Positions 42,765-53,800 of a DNA stretch of 64,000 nucleotides are shown here, in pieces. How positions within the stretch are numbered: position 1 is the first letter of the stretch; every line of letters starts with the position of its first letter. Source of the DNA: Bolinopsis microptera (taxonomy: Eukaryota > Ctenophora > Tentaculata > Lobata > Bolinopsidae); the NCBI RefSeq assembly GCF_026151205.1, contig NC_087077.1:2728001-2792000 (forward strand), given 5' to 3'. The translations under genes and the position numbers were made by a program. Below the pieces are notes generated by a model that ran no database searches, was not told the origin of the DNA, and was given only the letters and a program-made list of their open reading frames with translations.

Positions 42765-44285
42765 GTGTGTTTCGTGTGCTGTTTTGATATGTTTTGGACC
42801 ATGTTTGTGAGGGACATATTGGTAGCTGTAGTTATTTTCTATACAAGACCGAATAGTCTTCAGGCTTTAGCTGAGCTTTAATTTCCGACGCAGATTTGTT
42901 GAGCCACTAGTCCATGATGGGGAATATAAACAATATATTTAACTCTTAATGGTCATAGCTACTTTTAATTTTATGAATCATACAGATTTTAAAGTACGCT
43001 GGTACGATTTTTATCTGTTATTTTTTGCTGTTCAATATCTATTTTAGTAAACATTAACTGGGGTAGTAAAACCCAGTTCCCAATCAAATCAATCAATACG
43101 TTGGCACTGACTTTAAGTCGTTAACAATTGGCTAAAAAGTGATTATGTAATATGCAGATTGCAAACGGCCCCTTAATCTTTTAAATATAACAAGAAACTC
43201 CAGTGAAGTTTTGACATTTAGTTTATTTTTAGGGAAAGATTATATTAGACTTGGGCGTTGTTTTTAAACTATCCTTATTAATTAATTCATTGAACAAATA
43301 AAATTATTTAATTTCATCTTCTCAATTTCGATAGGAATATGTCTTGTCTATAAATCATGATTGATCACAATTCATCAACAAATAGAAATCACCAAAAATA
43401 ACAACTTGCACAAAACGTAAGTGAAACTTAAACAAAGTTTATACTCCTTAAAGTTAAAGTTAAAGATACTTCAACAATACTGTCTGTGTTTTACAGAGCA
43501 AGGAAACTAAGATATTGTGATCTCAAACACAAAAACCTCAGCTAATATCACACAAGAAACAGCGAAAATTACAAAAACTCTCAGGGAAATCGTCTATTAC
43601 GGTTATGACTTTATCGTTATTCATCCGGATATGTTGATATCGGTATAAAACGGCTGGTTAAAAGGTTGGTTAAACTTGGCAAATGGATCGGTTTTAAATT
43701 GCAATAAGCTATCTGTATGCTGTAAACTTTGCCTTAGGTGGTGCGATTAATCATAATTGCTGTTATAATCTCAATCCTTGTTCAGCTTGTTGTCCAGTCG
43801 CAATTTTGAAAGCTAAATGTATTGTTTTAAAATTTACAAAATGGTAATTTTTGTCGCCTATCAAACCCCATTTCCACACTTAAATCGAAAGTATATTTTC
43901 GTCGTAAACTTTTGATTCATTAATCAAGGTTTATACACTGTTAAACATATAGAATCTAAATAATCATTGTAAACGCAAATAATCATTGTAAACGCAACTG
44001 CTTCCACTTAAAAACACCTGAAAAGTTCAGAGCTCATTTAAGTATAACATACCGATCAAAGTAAATTCTAATTATTCGTTTATATTCTAACGATTTTAAT
44101 ACACTGCTAGTCTAGTTAATAATTCATTATAATATAACAGTTTACTAAATAGCTTTAAGAGTGTTTCGAGGTCAACAGTCAGATGCTGAGTGATGAAGTT
44201 CAGGAGATTCTAGGGATGGAAAGTACTAAGTATTAAATCCACTGTCCATGATGACCTGAATCTAGTCTGATGAGAGGACCCAGCC
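42765..44285. other. Non-coding: LINE 3' region, then intergenic DNA
   Basis: 42765-43090 is probably the 3' UTR of the ORF1-only LINE. 43091-44285 is AT-rich intergenic DNA 3' of the ALDH gene with no recognised feature. Confidence 0.5.
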
Positions 44286-44398
44286 TCACTGCCCACCGGA
44301 CCCACTGCTACCAGGATAAGAGTAAGCGTAGGCGAAAGCAGCACCAGCCATTGTCGATGTGACGGCGTACTTCGCAAATCCATTGCTGGTTGGGGCAT
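44286..44398 (-). CDS. ALDH3: ALDH last exon encoding a small-residue hydrophobic tail
   Basis: Acceptor CTCCTTACAG, phase 1, joined to the donor GTATGT at 44658. It encodes [20 protein letters not shown], a further AYAY-containing stretch, and a Gly/Ser-rich end, with stop at 44286-44288. Without this splice, translation ends 3 codons past the junction. The alanine-rich stretch may act as a weak membrane association segment, in the place where vertebrate ALDH3A2 has its membrane anchor. Confidence 0.7.
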
Positions 44399-47300
44399 CT
44401 GTAAGGAGTACGCGTTATATATTGAGGGTGTGATTTTAGTATTAATAAGACATGCTTTTTGAGTTTGAAGCACTTCTCATAGTTACTTTGTCAACATTGC
44501 TTCACAAACTCTAAGTATGCAAAATAACCTTACTACACGAACAAACCATGCAGATCAAAATACACAAAATACTCATGCAGTCTAACAACTAAATATTAAA
44601 GCAGGAAAGTAAGACAAAGTTCGTTTCAACTCGACCTCTCTCACGTACAATTACATACTAGGCTTGTAATACGCCAGCGAGTAGATCAGGTTCTGCTTCC
44701 ACTCCGCGTCGTACGGGGGATATCTGAGGTTGTTGACGGACTCCATGCCTATTGGCTTGTGTAGGACGGATTTGTGGTGACTGAACTGGTCAAATGTGGA
44801 CTTGCCGTGATACTTTCCTGGGGTTATAGTGATTGAGATACCGTTACACCAGAGTGGTACACCAGAGTGGTACACCAGAGTGGTACACCAGAGTGGTACA
44901 CCAGAGTGGTACACCAGAGTGGTACACCAGAGCGGTACACCAGAGCGGTACACCAGAGTGGTACACCGGAGTGGTACACCAGAGTGGTACACCAGAGTGG
45001 TACACCGGGGTGGTACACCAGAGTGGTACACCAGAGTGGTACAGCAGAGTGGTACACCAGAGTGGTACACCAGAGTGGTACACCAGAGTGGTACACCAGA
45101 GTGGTACACCAGAGTGGTACACCAGAGTGGTACACCAGAGTGGTACACCAGAGTGGTACACCAGAGTGGTACACCAGAGTGGTACACCAGAGTGGTACAC
45201 CAGAGTGGTACACCAGAGTGGTACACCAGAGTGGTACACCAGAGTGGTACACCAGAGTGGTACACCAGAGTGGTACACCAGAGTGGTACACCAGAGTGGT
45301 ACACCAGAGTGGTACACCAGAGTGGTACACCAGAGTGGTACACCAGAGTGGTACACCAGAGTGGTACACCAGAGTGGTACACCAGAGTGGTACACCAGAG
45401 TGGTACACCAGAGTGGTACACCAGAGTGGTACACCAGAGTGGTACACCAGAGTGGTACACCAGAGTGGTACACCAGAGTGGTACACCAGAGTGGTACACC
45501 AGAGTGGTACACCAGAGTGGTACACCAGAGTGGTACACCAGAGTGGTACACCAGAGTGGTACACCAGAGTGGTACACCAGAGTGGTACAGCAGAGTGGTA
45601 CACCAGAGTGGTACACCAGAGTGGTACAGCAGAGTGGTACACCAGAGTGGTACACCAGAGTGGTACACCAGAGTGGTTAATAGAAATATCAACTAATGTC
45701 CATATTGCAGGTGAACACTAAACAGTTAGATTACAGATATCTTCAGTTAGATGCATAGGATATATTATTAAGTAAAGTAGCTTATATTATTAAGTAAAGT
45801 AGCTTATATTATTAAAGTAGCTTATATTATTAAGTAAAGTAGCTTATATTATTAAGTAAATAATAAGAACAGGAAATTACCGATGCCACTGTGACCAACA
45901 CCTCCGAACGGTAAGGTCGGTATCATCATGTGCATCAGACAGTCATTAACATCCAGCGTACCTGCTGACACCTTCTTCTTTACCTGAACATTTAAACGGG
46001 TTAATGCCAGTCTCTGGCTCCATAACATGAAGACCTTGTTTTAATTTGTATTGAAAAGCTCTAATATGTCACTTTGTAGCTGATTAAGAGTCACGCAATA
46101 CGGATAACGGATGTGGAACTAAAACTTTAGTCCTAGATATAGAATCGTTCATATCTCACTCAGTTTTTAAAAAATCCTCGATTTTACAATTTCAGCACCG
46201 ATCCTAACACAAAAACACAAAAACATGAATATCTCATACCTCATCGACAAGCTTAGCGTTGCTAGAAAACAGGTAACACACAAGGGGCTTCTCTCGGGTC
46301 CTGAAGAACTTAAAAACGCTCTGAATGTCCTCGTATTCCATGATGGGCAGGATGGGCCCGAATATCTCGTCCTGCATGACTTTAGAGTCCAGAGGAGTGT
46401 TGGTGAGGATAGTCGGGGAAATGTAGTTAGTTTCATCGTTAGTTTTACCTCCTGATAAGTTATATGGTTGCTCAATATTAAGCAATATTGATAAGAGATA
46501 TCTGGTAACTAGGTGATGTTATCAGAAATTTATATGAAGATATTTTTGGTCACTGTCACCAACATGTTAACCAACATTGGCTAAAACATGGTGCCATTTA
46601 GGTTTTGTTACTTGGTAATACACAATGAAGTTTCAGTTCTTATCAAAGATCAGTCAGTATAATTATATCTATCACTGAAACTGAAACACAATTACCCACC
46701 AATAACGACAGTTCCATCATTCATAAGAGACTTTAACCTGTTGTAGTGACCTTGGTTGATTATCCTGAAATTAGGTATTATTATTTAAGTCAGTCACGTA
46801 CTTTTAACTTTAAACGTCCCTCAAAAATGTGGAATCCCTCAAAATATACGAACAAACGTTAACGGTAAAGCTCAATTAATTAAAATTTTGCCCTTCAATT
46901 TAACTCCAATTGGGCGGCCAGTGGGGACTCTGAAAACAGTGTGTGTTGACCTGTTGGAGAGTTTACTCTCCTGAAAATAATAACACCCCAATAATGACAC
47001 GTGACTCTACCACGTGACCCTACGTTACCACGTGACCCTAAGTTACCACGTGACTATACCACGTGACCCTAAGTTACCACGTGCTCCTACCTTGCGAACC
47101 CGTCGCTCTGTTCCGGATCCTCTCCGTACATGTCAGTAATGTGCTGTTTCATCCTCTCAATCAGAGTTGGCATCTGCTTCTTGTGACAATATATGTAGTC
47201 CGGAGCTATGCAAGTCTGCCCAGCGTTCACACACTGTTCAAAGTACAAAATTGTCAATCAAACGGCGTTTCTTAAAACTCTTATTTTTAAAATATAAGAA

Positions 47301-49866
47301 AAGCGGTCTAAGGAATTAATTCCAGAATTGAATGACAAAATACCAAACGAATATTACCAAACCTTGCCCCAAATGATTCGTTTGGCGGCCGTGTCAATGT
47401 TAGTATTCTCATCCACAATAACAGGGCACTTTCCCCCCAGTTCCAGGGTGACGGGGGTCAGGTTTACTGCGGCAGCTTTAGCTACTATCTTACCCACTGA
47501 TACGCTCCCTGGAGAGGAGTTACTTGAGGGGTGTATTCGAAGGGGTGTATTTTATTAAAGGGGTATATCGGCCCCCCCCCCCCCCCCCGTATATCTGATT
47601 ACGCATGAATATTGTCACTGATTGAGGTATTTTAAAGATTGAGAACGGTTCATTTGAAAGACAATTTGAGACAATATGACCCCCCGTGAATGAGGAAGAA
47701 TTAAAGATAAATTACCTGTAAAGAAGATGTGATCCCACCTAAGTTTTAATAAAGCCGTAGCAGTATCAACCCCTCCCTCCAAAGTTCTGAAAATACAGTT
47801 TTAATTAATTGAAGCTAATTAGTAATTAGGCTTACTAAGGTTATTCATTGAAAATCTTGGATAAGTGGACTAATCTTCAATCTGGTGTTAACTACATACC
47901 CTACATAGTATCTTCCTAGTGATCTAAGTCTAAATAAGTGTGGATTATCCAGTATACCTGTAACACAGAGGATCCAGAAATAGGTCGAAGTATTTCTTCA
48001 TGACAGCACTAGCAGTGGGTGCTACCTCGCTCAGCTTCACCACAGCACAGCACCCAGCACATATTGCTCCTGGAGGGGCTACTGTCAGCATTTTATGAGC
48101 GTCAGGGATTTTTGATTCTTGTGAAACACAAGGAAATGTTCTTAAAAGGGAATAGAACTTTTGCCAGAATATTCTGATGATTTTGGGGCCGTGATTCGAA
48201 CTGCTCTCGGGGTATAAATCAATTTTTAAGAACTTGTGGAGATTTTAATCTTGTACGATTATTTACCAAAAGCCTAAGTGATGACAAGAGAGGAATGTTA
48301 CAAGTTTCCAACACATGATTCAAAATAAAATATTTGAATTACAGTACGCCCAAAAAAGGAGGATTAAGATAACCGATAATTGAATCAAGGCGATCTTTCA
48401 TGTTCGTCAAATCCCCATTATAACATTTACCGCCGATCATCACGAATATCAAAAGCCACTTGGAAGTTGATTTTCTGTACTTCCATAATCCATACACCAT
48501 ACACGTATCATTCCAACCGTTTTAATTCCAACTTGGTTGTTCCCCGGGCCGATCGTTAATACATGAAACAAATTTAACATAATCGCATTTTACGGCTCAC
48601 CGACGAGTGGACTCAGGGCAAGTTGAACAGGGTAATTCCAGGCCCCGAATATAACGATAACCCCCTTGGGTTCCGGACACAGATAAGCCTGGTCTATCTT
48701 GTTCAGAAGGTCCTACAGTTGGGGGTATTGGGTATTATACAATGTAATAGTTGGTTAGTACCTTGGTAAACCCAGCTGATAGTCTTGCTTTTTAGTTACA
48801 GAAATAAACCTCTACCGCTCGAACAACACCAACGAAAGTTTCGAAACCTCTTACCAGTGTGCTAATCAGTAAATGAATCTGTCTGCTGGGTTTACCATGG
48901 TAAAAATACAGAAATGTAATCAATTATCCTAATTACCTATGAGAGGCACCAGCGTACATTGCATAGGATAATTCCAGGTTCCTATAACTAGGATCATCCC
49001 CTTTGGCTCTGGGTGTTGGTACGCGTAATCTAACTTGTTCACTAAATCCTATGGATCAGCGAGTCAACATTCGATTCAAATCATTAAATACCTGTTAGAT
49101 AATTATATTACCAAACACAAAAATCAAAACTTGATCACGAAAATCACACGATAAGGCTCCCCTCGGCTCCCTAAAATATTACCCACAGACACAGTACTTA
49201 GTGGGTCACTAATAGAAGTTGTGACTACTGTGACAGCAGGTACAACTACTATCAGTGACCCGCTATCACAACACAGAAATACTCACGGTCTTAACATACT
49301 GATCTGCCATCCAACCCTTGAGGTGCTTCATAGCGTACCCCAGTTCACTCTCAGTAAACTTTAGATCCGTACCGTTGGTTTCCATCGGGTGCTTCCTCAT
49401 GTCTTTATGTACTGCTTCTAAATACTCCTGAGAAGATACGTGTTGGTGATGGTGGGGAGGTGGTTTGTTTTGGCACGTGACAGTGATTCTGAAGTTGGTG
49501 TGAACTGAAGGAGGACGAGCTAATCACTGGCACGTTTCAGCGATAATGTCAGCGAAAATCTATCAAAAGATAATGGTCACAATCCCAAATTTCAATTCTT
49601 TTTCCAATTAACAATTTAAGACTATTAAGAGTTCTAATAAACATAGTGGGCGAAGCGAAATCATATTGGTGTTGCATATAAATCAAGTTTAATAAGATGT
49701 TAATTAAACAGCTAGATTAATTGAATTGAACCTTTTCCATAGCTTTAATCATAGCAGCACACTTTTTAAGCTGTCCGATCCTATACTCGTAAGGCAAGGT
49801 GACCCCTGAGTCGAATGAAGTCTGAAGCTCATCCTGGATTTTCTGATATTCTTCTTCTAGAGACAT
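44286..49866 (-). CDS. ALDH3: Class 3 aldehyde dehydrogenase, 12 exons with an alternative third exon
   Basis: Exons in transcript order: 49732-49866, 49287-49427, then 48937-49048 or 48601-48712, then 47958-48081, 47716-47786, 47363-47508, 47091-47233, 46700-46764, 46240-46451, 45881-45983, 44659-44817 and 44286-44398. All phases agree and give 507 residues (human class 3 enzymes are about 450-485). An in-frame TAA directly precedes the ATG. Motifs: WNYP (oxyanion-hole Asn) in exon 3; FFTGSVSVGK (NAD binding) across exons 5-6; TLELGGK (general-base Glu) in exon 6; NAGQTCIAP (catalytic Cys) in exon 7; EIFGPILPI in exon 9; [17 protein letters not shown] across exons 10-11. It should oxidise fatty or aromatic aldehydes with NAD(P). 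The exon 6 donor is GTTTGG and the last donor is GTATGT. Reading through that last donor ends the protein at KPSM. Confidence 0.93.
44846..45677. repeat. 13-bp minisatellite (about 64 copies) in the last ALDH intron but one
   Basis: Near-perfect tandem copies of GGTACACCAGAGT. Variants (CGGT, CCGG, CAGC) cluster toward both ends and the middle is homogeneous. On the transcribed strand the array ends about 27 bases before the acceptor of the exon at 44659-44817, leaving very little room for a branch point and pyrimidine tract. A 13-base unit without stops in any frame creates long spurious open frames on both strands. Confidence 0.95.
45768..45862. repeat. 22-bp tandem repeat in an ALDH intron
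   Basis: About four to five copies of AAAGTAGCTTATATTATTAAGT, one with a small deletion, ending near the donor of the exon at 45881-45983. Confidence 0.85.
46996..47086. repeat. CACGTG-containing tandem repeat in an ALDH intron
   Basis: Six CACGTG hexamers within about 90 bases, in units like TACCACGTGACCCTAAGT, ending 5 bases from the exon at 47091. CACGTG is the E-box core bound by bHLH-zipper factors. Regulatory function is only a possibility; the array may be an ordinary minisatellite. Confidence 0.75.
48601..48712 (-). CDS. ALDH3: ALDH alternative exon 3a
   Basis: 112 nt, acceptor CCCAACTGTAG, donor GTGAGC, entering in phase 0 and leaving in phase 1. It encodes 37 residues starting [17 protein letters not shown], with the active-site block [17 protein letters not shown]. 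It matches exon 3b at 22 of 37 residues and retains WNYP. It can splice to the same partners as 3b. Confidence 0.9.
48759..48902 (-). promoter_or_regulatory. Inverted repeat in the intron between the alternative ALDH exons
   Basis: TACCTTGGTAAACCCAGC at 48759-48776 is complementary to GCTGGGTTTACCATGGTA at 48885-48902 at 17 of 18 positions, with a 108-base loop. It lies wholly inside the 224-base intron separating exons 3b and 3a. In pre-mRNA it would fold between the 3b donor and the 3a acceptor. A role in exon choice is inference. Confidence 0.6.
48937..49048 (-). CDS. ALDH3: ALDH alternative exon 3b
   Basis: 112 nt, acceptor GCTGATCCATAG, donor GTAATT, phases identical to exon 3a. It encodes 37 residues starting [17 protein letters not shown] with [25 protein letters not shown] is the version closer to vertebrate class 3 ALDH, so 3b is probably the ancestral form. 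Confidence 0.9.
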
Positions 49867-50877
49867 TTAGTAGCTAGCAATTGTTGTACGTTTAATTAAA
49901 AGACCCACTCCGAGGTGATACTGACATAAATAAGTGACAAAGATTAGGAACTGAAAAGATCAAAGAATAGTAATAACGAGAGGGGTGATAAAATCACAAC
50001 ATTATTGGTATTTGAATTTTTGTTAAATCAGGAGTGAGTTAACGAGGAAATAACCATGAACAAGGGAGCTGTCTAAAACGTATAAGCGCATGATACACCA
50101 AAGATAAACGAGTGAATTATCTCTAACAATTTGGCAAAACATGTGATAAAGATTTTCCACAATATCGTGTTACAACTTTATACTTTACAGTGTCATTCTT
50201 CAGGCCCTTTCGACTGTTCTCGAATGACAGGGAATTTTATTTGAACGAAAAACATACATTATAGAGCGTGGCATAACTCTGATTAGTCTTGAGTGATAAA
50301 ACGATGGACTTGTAAAAATAATTTTAGAATGAAATAACAATACTGTTCATTGTATAGTTTCAAAATTTCACTTTAACAAAATCATCGTCTGGTAAAGTTT
50401 TAGATACAGTAAAACCCCGATTTACCGCAAACCCCGATTCAATGTGAACAAACAAAACCCCGATTTACCGCGGCTATTCCCTTTCCCCAAACCCCGGCGA
50501 AAAATCGAGGTTTTACTGTGCTTACTTTCGATCAAAGCTTTGATTCAGATTATCACTTGAAAGAAAACTGAATCAATCTTATATCAAATTTTCACAAATA
50601 TCATATACCAAGACCTCATTTTAAATTCGAAGACAAAGCAACCTGAATGAGCAAAATGAGTGAATTCATGAAATACATTATACCGCAAAAACTTGGCAAA
50701 ACTTGGCAAAACTTGGAAAAACTTGGCACGTGCCCGTGTTATCTAAATGAAGTGTTTTGATAAAAAGTCTCTCTTACGGCGTGTATCTACTTACCACTCA
50801 TATCACTCATGGATACTGGCAGATATCGACTTAGCAGTGAGATAACATCACATTTATTACATGCTGTAAAATTGTCA
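49867..50877. other. ALDH upstream region, containing a possible pogo/Tigger-like element
   Basis: 1 kb between the RagC/D stop and the ALDH start, both genes on the minus strand. 50409-50519 has inverted ends CAGTAAAACCCCGATTT and the complement of CAGTAAAACCTCGATTT, resembling Tc1/pogo-type MITEs; the flanking dinucleotides are TA and TG, so the TA duplication is imperfect. Several AAAACTTGGCA units occur at about 50690-50728. No core promoter was identified. Confidence 0.55.
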
Positions 50878-53800
50878 CTACTTCACGGGTCTCCTTTTAA
50901 AGTGCGACTTTAACACATCGTCCATTCCTTGACTAAATTTTGCTGAAATACAACAATAATGCAGAGCAAGTTATAGTATCGTCCATTTTACCAGGGGATA
51001 AAACGTGTAACTGTTCATTAATGCGACTCATAACGTGGGAACATAGTTGAAATATTTGGCCAGTTGGTAGATCACCGACCGGCTATAAGCCGGCTTATAG
51101 CCGGCTAAAATTTTTATAGCCGGCTATAAGCCGGCTTATAGCCGGTTAGTAGCCGCTTACATTTGTTGTTGAGCGACGGCTATTAGCCGGTTATAAGCCT
51201 GCTATTAGCCGTTTTGGTATTAAAAGTGGTTATAAGCCGGCTATAAGCCGGTTATAAGATATTAACTCAACTACATCGTACTGAACGATAGTCAGGAGCC
51301 GGCTATGATCTACCAATTTCCCAAATATCTGATACTAGAATGGATATTGTAACAAAACTACAAGGTATCTAAATAATCTAACCTATATTGTATTGTAACA
51401 AAACTACAAGGTATCTAAGTAATCTAACCTATATTGTATTGTAACAAAACTACAAGGTATCTAAGTAATCTATCCTATATTGTATTGTAACAAAACTACA
51501 AGGTATCTAAAGAATCTAACCTATATTGTATTGTAACAAAACTACAAGGTATCTAAATAATCTAACCTATATTGTATTGCAACAAAACTACAAGGTATCT
51601 AAATAATCTAACCTATATTGTATTGTAACAAAACTACAAGGTATCTAAAGAATCTAACCTATATTGTATTGTAACAAAACTACAAGGTATCTAAAGAATC
51701 TAACCTATATTGTATTGTAACAAAACTACAAGGTATCTAAGTAATCTAACCTATATTGTATTGTAACAAAACTACAAGGTATCTAAATAATCTAACCTAT
51801 ATTGTATTGCAACAAAACTACAAGGTATCTAAATAATCTAACCTATATTGTATTGTAACAAAACTACAAGGTATGTAAAGAATCTAACCTATATTGTATT
51901 GTAACAAAACTACAAGGTATCTAAAGAATCTAACCTATATTGTATTGCAACAAAACTACAAGGTATCTAAAGAATCTAACCTATATTGTATTGTAACAAA
52001 ACTACAAGGTATCTAAATAATCTAACCTATATTGTATTGTAACAAAACTACAAGGTATCTAAATAATCTAACCTATATTGTATTGTAACAAAACTACAAG
52101 GTATCTAAATAATCTAACCTATATTGTATTGTAACAAAACTACAAGGTATCTAAATAATCTAACCTATATTGTATTGTAACAAAACTACAAGGTATGTAA
52201 AGAATCTAACCTATATTGTATTGTAACAAAACTACAAGGTATCTAAAGAATCTAACCTATATTGTATTGTAACAAAACTACAAGGTATCTAAATAATCTA
52301 ACTTATATTGTATTGTAACAAAACTACAAGGTATCTAAAGAATCTAACCTATATTGTATTGTAACAAAACTACAAGATATCTAAATAATCTAACCTATAT
52401 TGTATTCGATGAGTCCCAACTCTGTTAGACAGGATTCTTGGAGCAAGCACACCAGTGTCAGGTTATTGCAAATATACTTCGTTAGTATCACCTGATAAAT
52501 ATCATCTTATATTTAAACAGAATTAAAATTAATCGTAGGGAAACAAACCGGTTGATCGAGTATGGCATGTTTCCAATTTCCATACGATCACCCACGATTA
52601 TATCCATGTATGTACCTGGTTCCACTACAGTAATTAAATGAGTAATTCAATCCTTGCTCAGGCACCCCGCACAACTAACAGTAAGGTTACTTGCAACCAG
52701 AACGGTACTTACAGTGCCGTTGTCGAGATGGACCGAAGAGAAAGACTTGCTGTCGTAAAATGAGAAAGACTCGGGCGTGGTGTAGATGTTTGAAACGTCT
52801 GCCACCAAGTCCAACATATCACAACACATCTCGTACTTCTGCAGGATGAAAATATAACGTTATATTATTATTATTTAAAGTACATTGGTTCTTAAATTTT
52901 TATGAGATCCCAGTTTATATATTTAAAAAAAAACCTTCTGCTCTGAGGAGGAGAGAAAGTTTTTGTGGAGAGCCGCTCAGACATGGGCACCGTATTGTGT
53001 AAATTATTTAGGTATATTTTATGCAATATCTTTGTCGCATACGAGCGGGGTAGTAAATATTGTGTTTCGTTTCGTTTCGTTTCGTTTTCGTTATTAATAA
53101 TGTTATGTTTTTTTGATAATGATAGGTGGGGACGAAGTGAGAGTCTCCACTCAGTGTAGTAGACTCTCACTTCCCCAACTATCATTTTCAATTGTGATCG
53201 ACCCACTCATTAGAGCGGAAAAGATTACTAAAATGTTCTGTTTTGTCTGGAAGCGTCCTTTTGTGACAGGTTTTTGGGGAATTTGAAGAAAAATGTAATT
53301 ATAATTTTGTACAAAGCAAAACGAAACGTATGAATCCAAATCTAAAATGCAATTATACAGATTTGATTAGGAGATTGGTGGTTCTACGGAAAACGCAAAA
53401 TGAATTCATTAAACAGACATACATCGGAATTCGGTATGTTACTATCTGACCATTAAATAACAGTAAGTTATAACTTACATTAGTTGGAACTGACTCAGTA
53501 TCGGTAGCTATGTAACACTTAGTAGCAACGTCAAACAGTAACACTCTGTCCATCCCACAAGGCTCCTTGAGCGCGTTAAGCAGCGATTCAAACGTCGATA
53601 ATAACTGGAATAACGACTAGTAATGATGTTATGAGTAAGAAAAAGATTACCGCTCAAGGATAGATTAGACTTGGGCGTTGTTTTTAACTATCCCCTGTTT
53701 AGAATTTGTATTTAATAAGTTTTATAGCCGAGGGAAAAGTTGTCATGGGCCAAGGCTCCAAGCATTTGGTGGGTTAAGGCGGGTCAAAAGCAATTTTATC

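Noticed and set aside
44651-45721. Long overlapping open frames on both strands, up to 334 codons, reading [13 protein letters not shown] or [13 protein letters not shown]
   Set aside because: They are a by-product of a 13-base tandem unit without stop codons; the real coding bases here are only the ALDH exon at 44659-44817.
51343-52404. CRISPR-like array
   Set aside because: Units are contiguous without unique spacers and the locus is a eukaryotic intron; it is a minisatellite.
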